Positions 1 to 4,976 of a DNA stretch of 6,110 nt are shown here, piece by piece. A program made the position numbers and the translations under genes. Source of the stretch: Methanolinea sp. UBA477 (GTDB taxonomy: Archaea > Halobacteriota > Methanomicrobia > Methanomicrobiales > Methanospirillaceae); NCBI GenBank assembly GCA_002509485.1, contig DAWO01000060.1:2378-8487 (forward strand), read 5' to 3'. Below the pieces are notes generated by a model. That model was not told the origin of the DNA and ran no database searches. It saw nothing but the letters and a program-made list of their open reading frames with translations. Position 1 is the stretch's first letter. The number at the start of each line of letters is the position of its first letter.

Positions 1-560
1 CCGTAGACCAGGAGAATTGCCGCGGTGAGCGTATCCGGGGTTATTGCGGGAAGAAGTGTTATGGCCCCGAGTATTGCCGATATGATATACACAAGTCCAC
101 ATGCAAGGGTCAGATGCCGGAGAATTCCCGGGACTGCCAGCCACCTCTTCGCCTTGTTTTCAGAGAAGACGAGCTGGAGGAAGAGCGAAACTCCGCCGGC
201 GAGGAGCAGGAATCCCACGAGAACCCTCACGAGATCCGAGAGGTAACCGGGGATGAAGCATGCCGCCATTCCGGCGGCTGTGGTGCATATACCGATGAGG
301 ATAACTATCCATGACCTGCCCAGGTCACCGAAAGGCGTTCTTCCCAGTGCGATGATCTGGAGTGAGACAATGACGAGAAAGAGGCCGTATGTACTGTCAG
401 GCGTGTACGGCAGTTCGCCCGTGTGGATCTTGAAGAGAAGGGTGCCGAAGGTCATCATAAAAATTCCGAAGATGAAGAGGATTACCACTTCAAAAGAGAG
501 ATCCCCGAAAAATTCCTTCCTTATTCCTGCATCGCCCCTGGTCTCAGTATTCGTAACCAT
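1..560 (-). CDS. Multi-pass membrane protein, unknown function (C-terminus outside window)
   Basis: A reverse-strand frame stays open from an ATG at 560-558 to the window edge, giving 186 codons with no stop. The start reads MVTNTETRGD, a short polar N-terminus. Hydrophobic segments follow at about residues 22-44, 57-73, 84-104, 109-131 and 148-170, and a sixth begins near 177. The polar stretch ENKAKRW at 134-140 fits a cytoplasmic loop. The motif TPFGDLGRSW at 75-84, between the second and third segments, is the most distinctive non-hydrophobic piece. A GTG at 563-561 lies in frame directly before the ATG. A GGGAG about 6 nt before that GTG (9 nt before the ATG) could serve either start. 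I do not recognise the family. It resembles small archaeal membrane proteins with no assigned role, and no transporter signature or catalytic motif is visible. Confidence is high that it is a membrane-protein gene and low for any function. Confidence 0.8.
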   Translation of the reverse strand, partial: MVTNTETRGDAGIRKEFFGDLSFEVVILFIFGIFMMTFGTLLFKIHTGELPYTPDSTYGLFLVIVSLQIIALGRTPFGDLGRSWIVILIGICTTAAGMAACFIPGYLSDLVRVLVGFLLLAGGVSLFLQLVFSENKAKRWLAVPGILRHLTLACGLVYIISAILGAITLLPAITPDTLTAAILLVY

Positions 561-763
561 CACTGCCGACTCCCGTGTATTTTGCCTTTTGAAGCATTAT
601 CTATCTCTATTTTGATTAAAGAGTTATAATTGTGATTTATTGTTTCCAGATTGTCTCATCCCGTCATCGGCAGGCAGACGGGCAGCTGTGAGATCATGCC
701 TTCCAGAAGAAGGTTCCACAAAAAAGAGTCGGCTTTTTCTACGAAAAAAAACATAGAAATTGT
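561..763. promoter_or_regulatory. Divergent AT-rich intergenic region
   Basis: This spacer separates two divergent genes and should hold both promoters. Bases 591-650 are much more AT-rich than the coding DNA around them and contain TTATAAT- and TTTATT-like stretches. These lie about 50-80 bp upstream of the reverse-strand membrane gene, a plausible place for its TATA element. No single TATA box stands out for the forward gene. Two small inverted repeats are visible: CCCGTC/GACGGG (660-665/677-682, 11-nt loop) and AAAAAG/CTTTTT (721-726/733-738, 6-nt loop). The second resembles a terminator stem but follows no forward gene. No ORF is credible here. Confidence 0.4.
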
Positions 764-1492
764 ATGTTTCAGATACAGGACGACTGCACATACCTGATGC
801 CCGTTCATTTCGGGGGCGGCCGGTTCGATCCGGACAGGGTTGTCAGCCAGAGAACGACCACGATTGCGATGAGCTACGAGACCGACAAAAACCTCCTGGA
901 ACAGTATATTCCTGAAGGATTTGAACTGATATCGCCTGAGATCCAGGTAATATACAGTAAATTCACCGAGATCGACTGGATGCAGGGGGGGTCATATACG
1001 CTTGTTGTGTGGGAGAACAAGACCGCACCGATCCTCGGCGGGCGCGAACAGACGGGGATTCCCAAGATCTATGCAGATATCGAGGACCCGCATATCTTAA
1101 AGCCCCGTTACCTGACAAATGCCAGCTACGAGGGGAGCACATTCCTGAACCTGGAATTTGAGGCAGAAGAGGAGATTACCGGTGCAGGTCTTGAGGAGAT
1201 ACGATCCCGCTTCTCCTCTGTGAATACCATCGGGTGGAGATATATCCCAAAGGTCGGGGCGCCGGGTGCCGAGCTGAGCCAGTTCGTTTTATACCCGCAG
1301 GGCATGAAGGTCGAGCGTGCCGTGGCTGGAAAGGGAAACCTGAAATGGACCACCTTATCCCCGATGCAGAATCCAGTCCAGTACTACATTGTAAACAGTC
1401 TTGCCGCACTGCCTGTTGAAAAAATTGGACAGTCGGTCATGTTCGAGGGCCAGACCTTCCTTCATGCGATGGGAGCACGGGTAATTGAGTAA
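764..1492 (+). CDS. Acetoacetate decarboxylase superfamily protein
   Basis: This 242-residue protein has the length and layout of the acetoacetate decarboxylase (ADC) superfamily. Those enzymes form a Schiff base between a lysine and a keto substrate in the cytosol. Family marks include MPVHFGG near 12-18, the strand pattern around SYETDKNLLEQYIPEGF (37-53), and the core GGREQTGIPK at 92-101, matching GREL.AYPKK of the Clostridium acetobutylicum enzyme. Lys101 aligns with its Schiff-base Lys115. The next residue is Ile102, where ADC has Lys116, which lowers the catalytic pKa. Equivalents of Glu61 and Glu76 are not obvious by eye. A different activity, such as aldolase-dehydratase or another decarboxylase, is therefore possible. 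No clear ribosome-binding site precedes the ATG at 764. An in-frame ATG at 797 begins MPVHFGG but has none either. A same-strand SDR gene lies 357 bp downstream. The family call is firm; the substrate is unknown. Confidence 0.85.
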   Translation: MFQIQDDCTYLMPVHFGGGRFDPDRVVSQRTTTIAMSYETDKNLLEQYIPEGFELISPEIQVIYSKFTEIDWMQGGSYTLVVWENKTAPILGGREQTGIPKIYADIEDPHILKPRYLTNASYEGSTFLNLEFEAEEEITGAGLEEIRSRFSSVNTIGWRYIPKVGAPGAELSQFVLYPQGMKVERAVAGKGNLKWTTLSPMQNPVQYYIVNSLAALPVEKIGQSVMFEGQTFLHAMGARVIE

Positions 1493-1535
1493 GAGGAGAG
1501 AGTGACCATACAATCACGTGGTTCTCATCGAGACC

Positions 1536-1558
1536 CCACGTCCAGGAACCTGGTGTGG
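1536..1558. repeat. Imperfect inverted repeat
   Basis: CCAC (1536-1539) pairs with GTGG (1555-1558), and inside it CCAG pairs with CTGG around a GAAC tetraloop, with small bulges between the two stems. It begins 43 bases after the stop codon of the decarboxylase-like gene. It could form a small RNA hairpin; no function is evident. Confidence 0.4.
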
Positions 1559-1584
1559 ACAGGATTGATGGACCGGATACAATT

Positions 1585-1607
1585 TGTGGGGGCTATCCGC
1601 CCCCACA
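1585..1607. repeat. Perfect 9-bp hairpin with 5-nt loop
   Basis: TGTGGGGGC (1585-1593) is perfectly complementary to GCCCCCACA (1599-1607) around the loop TATCC. Seven of the nine pairs are G-C, so this is the most stable fold in the spacer. No T-tract follows on either strand, so it is not a standard intrinsic terminator. Its right half is echoed 61 bases downstream. Confidence 0.6.
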
Positions 1608-1648
1608 CCCCCATGCGCGATGCCACGCAGCCGCCCGAAAAAATACCG

Positions 1649-1666
1649 CGAGGCTTTCCGCCCTCG
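1649..1666. repeat. Short hairpin containing an echoed motif
   Basis: CGAGG (1649-1653) pairs with CCTCG (1662-1666). The segment GGCTTTCCGCCCTC (1652-1665) matches GGCTATCCGCCCCC (1591-1604) at 12 of 14 positions, with a 61-base offset. Both copies sit in the loop and right arm of a hairpin, which suggests a duplicated structural unit. Confidence 0.4.
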
Positions 1667-1672
1667 ATCCGG

Positions 1673-1699
1673 GGTGACCTGCGGTCACCTTCAGATTCT
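1673..1699 (+). terminator. Possible terminator hairpin
   Basis: GGTGACC (1673-1679) pairs perfectly with GGTCACC (1683-1689) around a 3-nt loop, followed by the moderately T-rich TTCAGATTCTT. It lies about 180 bases past the stop of the decarboxylase-like gene. The T-tract is weak. It could be a terminator for that transcript or just the last hairpin of the cluster. Confidence 0.3.
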
Positions 1700-1771
1700 T
1701 GAGCAATTGGGTATTAGTTGTGTGTGGACGCCCCGGAGGCGGTTGAAGTGACTGAACTGGTGTGAAGATAA

Positions 1772-1787
1772 CAATTCAATATAGTCT
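1772..1787 (+). promoter_or_regulatory. Candidate TATA region for the SDR gene
   Basis: The AT-rich CAATTCAATATAGTC lies about 70 bases before the SDR start codon. Transcription would begin near 1808 and leave a leader of about 40 nt. TGTGTGG (1721-1727) and CCACACA (1790-1796) form a widely spaced inverted repeat flanking it, possibly by chance. Confidence 0.3.
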
Positions 1788-1839
1788 CCCCACACAAAAC
1801 AGTGAGGAGGCTGAAAAGAAGATCAAACGGGTGAAAAAC

Positions 1840-1845
1840 AGGTGA
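1840..1845 (+). promoter_or_regulatory. Ribosome-binding site of the SDR gene
   Basis: AGGTGA complements the archaeal 16S 3' end and sits 4 bases before the ATG at 1850. This supports that start codon. Confidence 0.65.
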
Positions 1846-1849
1846 AATT

Positions 1850-2686
1850 ATGATAGATCCAGATTATTATCGTGACAAGATCTGCATCGTTACCGGTGCA
1901 AATTCAGGCATAGGATATGCAATAACAGAAGAGCTCCTGAAGAGGGGGGCCGTCGTTTACATGGCCGGGAGGAACCCTGACAAAATTGCGAAGGCTGCAG
2001 AGGATTTTTCTTCATATAAAGACGCTGTACGGAGACTCGTAATGGACGTCACCAGGGCCGAAGACGTCCAAAAGGGAATAGAGCACGTCGCGGCTGAAGC
2101 GAAAAGGATCGATCTTCTCTTCAACAACGCCGGGGTAGGCGGGACGATTCCTTTCGAGAAGGCGACCCTCGACGACTGGAAAAAGATCATCGATACAAAC
2201 ATATGGAGTGTCATCTACGGTGTCTCCGCAGCAGTTCCACTGATGCTCGAGCAGGGATCAGGCCATATCGTAAACACATCATCGATCGCCGGAATCGTTC
2301 CCCCTCCCTTCCAGGCACTCTATTCCCTCACGAAATATGGTGTCACCGGCCTGACCGAGTGCCTGAAGTACGAGTATGCTGAAAAAGGGCTGAGGTTCTC
2401 GACCATCTGTCCCGCAAACATCGCAACCCCTATCTTCAACAAGGGCATCGACGGCGAGGCCCGCGGGGAGCTCAGGATACCGGACGACGCATATCCAGCC
2501 GATAAGGCGGCATCGCTGATCCTCGACCGGGTTTCGGAGAACAGAGGGATTATTGTCGTTCCCGAAGAGCCGTATACGGATATGTGGAAGGGGTATGTTC
2601 TCGGGGAGAAAGTTGTCGAGGACGAACTGTACAGGATGGCCCGGCAGAGAAGAGAGGCCTTCGAGAAGGGCGGATCATACTTCTAG
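1850..2686 (+). CDS. Classical short-chain dehydrogenase/reductase (SDR)
   Basis: This 278-residue cytosolic protein is a complete classical SDR, which moves hydride between NAD(P) and an alcohol/carbonyl pair. The Rossmann nucleotide loop is TGANSGIG at 15-22. AGRNPDK at 39-45, with an arginine after the second strand, hints at NADP(H). MDV at 65-67 and NNAG at 92-95 are the usual adenine and core motifs. The catalytic set is Asn117, Ser145, Tyr158 and Lys162 (YSLTK). CPANIATP at 187-194 replaces the common PG motif. The tail, about 240-278, is charged and probably shapes the substrate site. A ribosome-binding site 4 bases upstream fixes the start, and a T7 tract follows the stop. It lies downstream of the decarboxylase-like gene on the same strand. 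A joint role in oxo-acid or ketone metabolism is possible but unproven. The substrate cannot be told from sequence. Confidence 0.92.
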   Translation: MIDPDYYRDKICIVTGANSGIGYAITEELLKRGAVVYMAGRNPDKIAKAAEDFSSYKDAVRRLVMDVTRAEDVQKGIEHVAAEAKRIDLLFNNAGVGGTIPFEKATLDDWKKIIDTNIWSVIYGVSAAVPLMLEQGSGHIVNTSSIAGIVPPPFQALYSLTKYGVTGLTECLKYEYAEKGLRFSTICPANIATPIFNKGIDGEARGELRIPDDAYPADKAASLILDRVSENRGIIVVPEEPYTDMWKGYVLGEKVVEDELYRMARQRREAFEKGGSYF

Positions 2687-2698
2687 GCTGCATGTACC

Positions 2699-2705
2699 TT
2701 TTTTT
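2699..2705 (+). terminator. T-tract terminator after the SDR gene
   Basis: Seven T residues begin 13 bases after the SDR stop codon, without a strong stem before them. Archaeal RNA polymerase often terminates at such bare U-tracts. Confidence 0.55.
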
Positions 2706-2722
2706 AGAAAATGCGGGAGCCG

Positions 2723-2757
2723 AAACAAAAACTGCCCCGGATGTGGTTCACCGGGGC
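2723..2757 (-). terminator. Intrinsic-type terminator, reverse strand
   Basis: On the reverse strand GCCCCGG (2757-2751) pairs perfectly with CCGGGGC (2740-2734) around a 10-nt loop. AG, five Ts, a G and three Ts follow directly. This is a textbook stem plus U-tract layout. It faces leftward, so it would stop transcripts coming from the PEBP gene or from within the spacer. It lies 18 bases past the forward T-tract of the SDR gene, so the two converging transcripts would end almost back to back. Confidence 0.6.
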
Positions 2758-2843
2758 GGCCGACTTTCCGATCATCGTGTCGCCTGGCCTGACGAGGAAT
2801 GCCGCTTTCTCTGAAGCACTCCGGATCGCCTGCCTCCCGACAC

Positions 2844-2908
2844 GTGCCGGCCCGATCACGTCCCCCGTCATGCGTGGTTTCCGGAAGACACGTTGAATCG
2901 GGCCGCAC
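2844..2908. repeat. Long inverted repeat with nested 20-bp dyad
   Basis: CGGCCCGAT (2848-2856) is perfectly complementary to ATCGGGCCG (2897-2905). The stem is extended outside by GTG/CAC (2844-2846/2906-2908, one bulged C) and inside by ACGT/ACGT (2858-2861/2890-2893). Inside lies a second dyad, CGTG-gt-TTCC/GGAA-ga-CACG (2873-2892), centred on TTCCGGAA. The fold could be an RNA stem, a protein-binding operator or a remnant of a mobile repeat. Confidence 0.5.
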
Positions 2909-3041
2909 TTCCCACCGTCTGCATGTGTGGGCTGCCAGGATCTCGGTTGGATCGGGTTCTCTGTTCTCCCGCAGGGGTGTTTGAGATTGCCTCGAAGTCG
3001 TTCGTGAATTGGCGCACATGGACGGAGGCCGGGACAGGAAC

Positions 3042-3056
3042 CGGGGATCCTCCCCG
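3042..3056. repeat. Hairpin at the PEBP stop codon
   Basis: CGGGGA (3042-3047) pairs perfectly with TCCCCG (3051-3056) around TCC. On the reverse strand it begins one base after the PEBP stop codon. No T-tract follows, so it may stabilise the 3' end or slow ribosome or polymerase passage rather than terminate. Confidence 0.4.
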
Positions 3057-3057
3057 C

Positions 3058-3522
3058 TCATCTCGAGAAGATTCCCAATAATTCTCCTTCGGCCAGTATA
3101 TGGCCCTTCATTGCATTGTCCACGGCCCTCCTGTCGGCGGGAGACCGGAGTTTCAGCGGAATGTCGAGGGCATAGATACGGAAGTAGTACCGGTGAGGTC
3201 TCCCCGGCGGGGGGCATGGGCCGGAATATTCCAGTTTGCCGTAACTGTTCGCACCATGAATGCTGCCGTCATCCAGGACCGGAGTTTTCTTCACTCCTCG
3301 GGGGAGACCCCGGCTGTCGGGGGGGATATTCACGAGCACCCAGTGGGTGAAGAGCCCGCTCGGGGCATCGGGATCATCGCAGATCACGGCGAAGCTCTCT
3401 GTTCCTGCCGGAGGATCGCCCCACGAGAGGGGGGGCGAGACATTCTCCCCGTTGCAGCTGAACTGTACCGGTATTCTCTCTCCCTCTGCAAATGCATCAG
3501 ACGATATAGGAATTTCTGCCAT
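3058..3522 (-). CDS. PEBP / YbhB-YbcL family protein
   Basis: This 154-residue protein belongs to the phosphatidylethanolamine-binding / Raf-kinase-inhibitor-like family, in the short prokaryotic form. The anion-pocket motifs are all present: FSCNGENVSPPLSW at 21-34, DDPDAP at 49-54, THWVLVNIP at 59-67 and GPCPPPGRPHRY at 101-112. No signal peptide or membrane segment is visible, so it should be cytosolic. The family binds phosphate-like or lipid head groups, but the role of the archaeal members is not established. The chosen start is the ATG at 3522-3520, which gives MAEIPISSDAF. A GTGAT four bases upstream supports it. An in-frame ATG 12 codons earlier (3558) would add a non-conserved tail MRGYRYCRDVIC. 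It is divergent from the ligase operon and followed by the hairpin-rich spacer. The family is secure; the function is not. Confidence 0.92.
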   Translation of the reverse strand: MAEIPISSDAFAEGERIPVQFSCNGENVSPPLSWGDPPAGTESFAVICDDPDAPSGLFTHWVLVNIPPDSRGLPRGVKKTPVLDDGSIHGANSYGKLEYSGPCPPPGRPHRYYFRIYALDIPLKLRSPADRRAVDNAMKGHILAEGELLGIFSR

Positions 3523-3593
3523 ACATATCACGTCCCGGCAATACCGGTACCCACGCACCGGACTGCCTTACAAGTATGGGAATACGAACAGGT

Positions 3594-3611
3594 GGTATAT
3601 AGGCCTTTTCG
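3594..3611. promoter_or_regulatory. Shared TATA-like element between divergent genes
   Basis: TATATA at 3596-3601 is self-complementary and sits about 75 bases from both the PEBP start (3522) and the ligase start (3674). For the reverse strand it is preceded by CGAAAAGG, a reasonable BRE-like purine/A stretch, so PEBP is the better assignment. For the forward strand the upstream GGTGG is a poor BRE. Either direction implies a leader of roughly 50 nt. Confidence 0.45.
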
Positions 3612-3673
3612 AGGATCTCCGAAAGCGCCACATTGAATAGGGGACAGGCCCCAGAAGTCAGTGAAATGGTGGT

Positions 3674-4357
3674 ATGGTGAAGCTCGGGGTCCTCTGCTCC
3701 GGGGGGAAAGACTCGATCTTTGCGGCGTATCGTGCGATGCAGAAGGAGGAGGTTTCCTGTCTTATCTCTGTGGTCTCCCGAAACGAGGAGAGCTATATGT
3801 TCCATACCCCGAATGTCCCGCTCGTGGCGCTGCAGGCAGAAGCGGCAGGGCTCCCGCTTGTCAGCGTTGATACCGCGGGGGAGAAGGAGAAAGAACTGGA
3901 GGATTTACGAGACGCCCTGGAACGCGCCCGGGAACGGTACGGGATCGAGGGAGTGGTCTCCGGCGCAATCATGTCGGTCTACCAGGCGAGCCGGCTGCAG
4001 CAGATATGCCGCGATATGGACCTCTGGTGTTTCAATCCCCTCTGGTACACGGACCAGGACGAGTACATGGGGAGTCTTGTCAGGGAGGGATTCTCCATCA
4101 TCATCACGGGCGTGTTTTCAGAGCCGTTCGACGAGAGCTGGCTTGGAAGGCGTATCGACGACCGGGCGATTGCGGAACTGGGCGCCATCGCAGAGCGTTA
4201 CCGTATCACCCTGACCGGAGAAGGTGGGGAATTCGAGACCTTCGCACTTGACGCACCGTTTTTTGAAAGGAGGATCGTGGTCCGGAAGTCATCTGTGAGA
4301 TACAGGAACTTCCGCGGAGTGTATATGATCGAGGAAGCGGAACTGGAGGAGAGATGA
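3674..4357 (+). CDS. dph6: Diphthine-ammonia ligase (Dph6 type)
   Basis: This 227-residue cytosolic protein is an ATP-pyrophosphatase of the diphthine-ammonia ligase family. It carries out the last diphthamide step: ATP activates diphthine on a histidine of elongation factor 2 and ammonia forms the amide. The PP-loop SGGKDS is at 9-14. Other family blocks are YMFHTPN (41-47), SGAIMSVYQASRLQQIC (96-112), NPLWYTDQ (121-128) and TGEGGEFETF (181-190). The length is normal for the archaeal single-domain form; the extra C-terminal domains of the yeast enzyme are absent. The start is open: ATG 3674 gives MVKLG, while GTG 3677 gives MKLG and has GGTGG at a better 4-base spacing. The stop overlaps the next ATG (ATGA), so the amidotransferase gene is translationally coupled. 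The assignment is strong from the two signature motifs. Confidence 0.92.
   Translation: MVKLGVLCSGGKDSIFAAYRAMQKEEVSCLISVVSRNEESYMFHTPNVPLVALQAEAAGLPLVSVDTAGEKEKELEDLRDALERARERYGIEGVVSGAIMSVYQASRLQQICRDMDLWCFNPLWYTDQDEYMGSLVREGFSIIITGVFSEPFDESWLGRRIDDRAIAELGAIAERYRITLTGEGGEFETFALDAPFFERRIVVRKSSVRYRNFRGVYMIEEAELEER
4345..4350 (+). promoter_or_regulatory. Internal ribosome-binding site of the amidotransferase gene
   Basis: GGAGGA lies inside the last codons of the ligase gene, 3-5 bases before the overlapping ATG at 4354. It fixes the start and supports coupled translation. Confidence 0.7.
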
Positions 4358-4914
4358 TCCTCTGCCTGGATCTCTCGTACCGGCCCGGTTCACTTGCGCT
4401 GGAAGAGTTCGCATACCCGATAGCCGCAATCGTCAGGAAGGCCGGCGAAGAAGCGAAGATCGTGCATTATACCGGGGTGGGGAGCAGTATCCCGCCCGGT
4501 ACCGATGCGGTCATCCTCTGCGGCACGGCACTCAAAGATACCGGGTACCTGGACCGGCCGGAGCTCTTCTGCTGGCTGCCTGAAGCCCCCGTGCCGGTGC
4601 TTGGTATCTGTGCGGGTATGCAGGTCATATCAGCGGTGCACGGAGGAGAAACGGAGGCCGGGTACGAGATCGGGATAACCGACATCGAAGTGATCCGCCC
4701 GGACCCGCTCTTTTCCGGAAAAGACCGTTTCCAGGCATACGAGCTCCACACCCTCGCATGCATGCCGCCTCCCGGGTTTCTTACGCTGGCGGCATCGGAC
4801 ACCTGTGTCCAGGCGATCCGGCACCCAAAAAAGGCGGTTTATGGCATCATGTTCCATCCCGAGGTGAGGAACGAGTGGGTGGTGGAACGGTTCTTACGGA
4901 TGGGCAGGAGTTAG
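4354..4914 (+). CDS. Stand-alone class I glutamine amidotransferase
   Basis: This 186-residue protein is a single class I (triad) glutamine amidotransferase domain, which hydrolyses glutamine and passes ammonia to a partner. The nucleophile elbow is LGICAGMQ (83-90) with Cys86. The other triad members are His168 and Glu170 in MFHPEV (166-171). The oxyanion strand region is DAVILCGTAL at 51-60. The size matches archaeal GMP synthase subunit A. The N-terminus (MILCLDLSYRPG) and the middle differ from what I expect for that subunit, and no synthetase gene is beside it, so I do not name it guaA. It overlaps the diphthine-ammonia ligase by an ATGA, with a strong ribosome-binding site inside that gene. 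This suggests, as inference, that it feeds ammonia to the ligase. Other possibilities are a gamma-glutamyl hydrolase-like or purine-related role. No T-tract follows on the forward strand. Confidence 0.85.
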   Translation: MILCLDLSYRPGSLALEEFAYPIAAIVRKAGEEAKIVHYTGVGSSIPPGTDAVILCGTALKDTGYLDRPELFCWLPEAPVPVLGICAGMQVISAVHGGETEAGYEIGITDIEVIRPDPLFSGKDRFQAYELHTLACMPPPGFLTLAASDTCVQAIRHPKKAVYGIMFHPEVRNEWVVERFLRMGRS

Positions 4915-4932
4915 TGATTCCATCCAGGGACG

Positions 4933-4970
4933 AAAAAAAGGGATTGGAATAAAAGGGGCGGCACAAAAAG
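4933..4970 (-). terminator. T-tracts after SepCysS
   Basis: Within the 62-bp gap between convergent genes the reverse strand carries runs of five, four and seven Ts (at about 4970-4965, 4954-4949 and 4939-4933). No stem precedes them. Multiple U-tracts are a common archaeal termination signal and fit the end of the SepCysS transcript. The forward operon has no equivalent. Confidence 0.55.
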
Positions 4971-4976
4971 GGGTAA

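Larger units (their letters stand above)
1493..1849. other. Hairpin-rich non-coding spacer
   Basis: No convincing gene lies between the decarboxylase-like gene and the SDR gene. A 66-codon GTG-started frame at 1502-1702 runs across several hairpins, and its product looks like translated non-coding DNA (many Arg, Pro, Ser, Thr, no domain). Bases 1536-1689 hold four inverted repeats: 1536-1558, 1585-1607, 1649-1666 and 1673-1689. Bases 1690-1849 are more AT-rich and probably contain the SDR promoter. The hairpin cluster could be a structured 3' UTR, a terminator region, or a copy of a dispersed element. The sequence alone cannot separate these. Confidence 0.5.
2723..3057 (-). ncRNA. Candidate structured RNA or long structured 3' UTR
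   Basis: The 335 bases between the PEBP stop codon and the reverse-strand terminator hold no credible gene. A long reverse frame crossing the region (3217-2675) is Arg/Pro-rich, overlaps the PEBP gene in another frame and has no domain. The stretch is full of inverted repeats: 3042-3056, 2953-2971 (CGGG/CCCG), 2911-2931 (CCCAC/GTGGG), 2844-2908, 2758-2784 (GGC-GAC/GTCGCC with one bulge) and the terminator stem. No promoter for a separate RNA is evident, so a 3' UTR of the PEBP mRNA is at least as likely. I found no match to RNase P RNA, SRP RNA, C/D-box RNA or tRNA hallmarks. Confidence 0.3.

Noticed and set aside
720..740. AAAAAG/CTTTTT stem as an intrinsic terminator
   Set aside because: It lies between divergent genes, follows no forward gene, and its stem is almost all A-T.
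1502..1702. GTG-started 66-codon frame just after the decarboxylase-like gene
   Set aside because: A purine-rich GAGGAG lies upstream but only 3 bases from the GTG. The product is low-complexity and runs through three or four inverted repeats, so it reads as non-coding.
2735..3057. RNase P RNA, SRP RNA, C/D-box RNA or tRNA in the structured spacer
   Set aside because: A GGAAAGTC string on the reverse strand briefly suggested RNase P RNA, but the surrounding conserved blocks are missing. No T-loop, C/D box pair or SRP core was found.
2675..3217. Long reverse-strand frame (180 codons) covering the spacer and the 3' part of the PEBP gene
   Set aside because: It overlaps the PEBP gene in another frame, is rich in Arg and Pro, has no recognisable domain or good start, and crosses many hairpins.
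3523..3558. Upstream ATG that would extend the PEBP protein by 12 residues
   Set aside because: The extension is not family-like, and GTGAT is correctly spaced for the inner ATG at 3522.
3100..3640. Forward frames opposite the PEBP gene (178 and 126 codons)
   Set aside because: They are antisense shadows; the reverse frame carries every PEBP motif.
4354..4914. Naming the amidotransferase GMP synthase subunit A
   Set aside because: The size fits, but the N-terminal and middle sequences are atypical and the neighbour is a diphthamide ligase, not a GMP synthetase.
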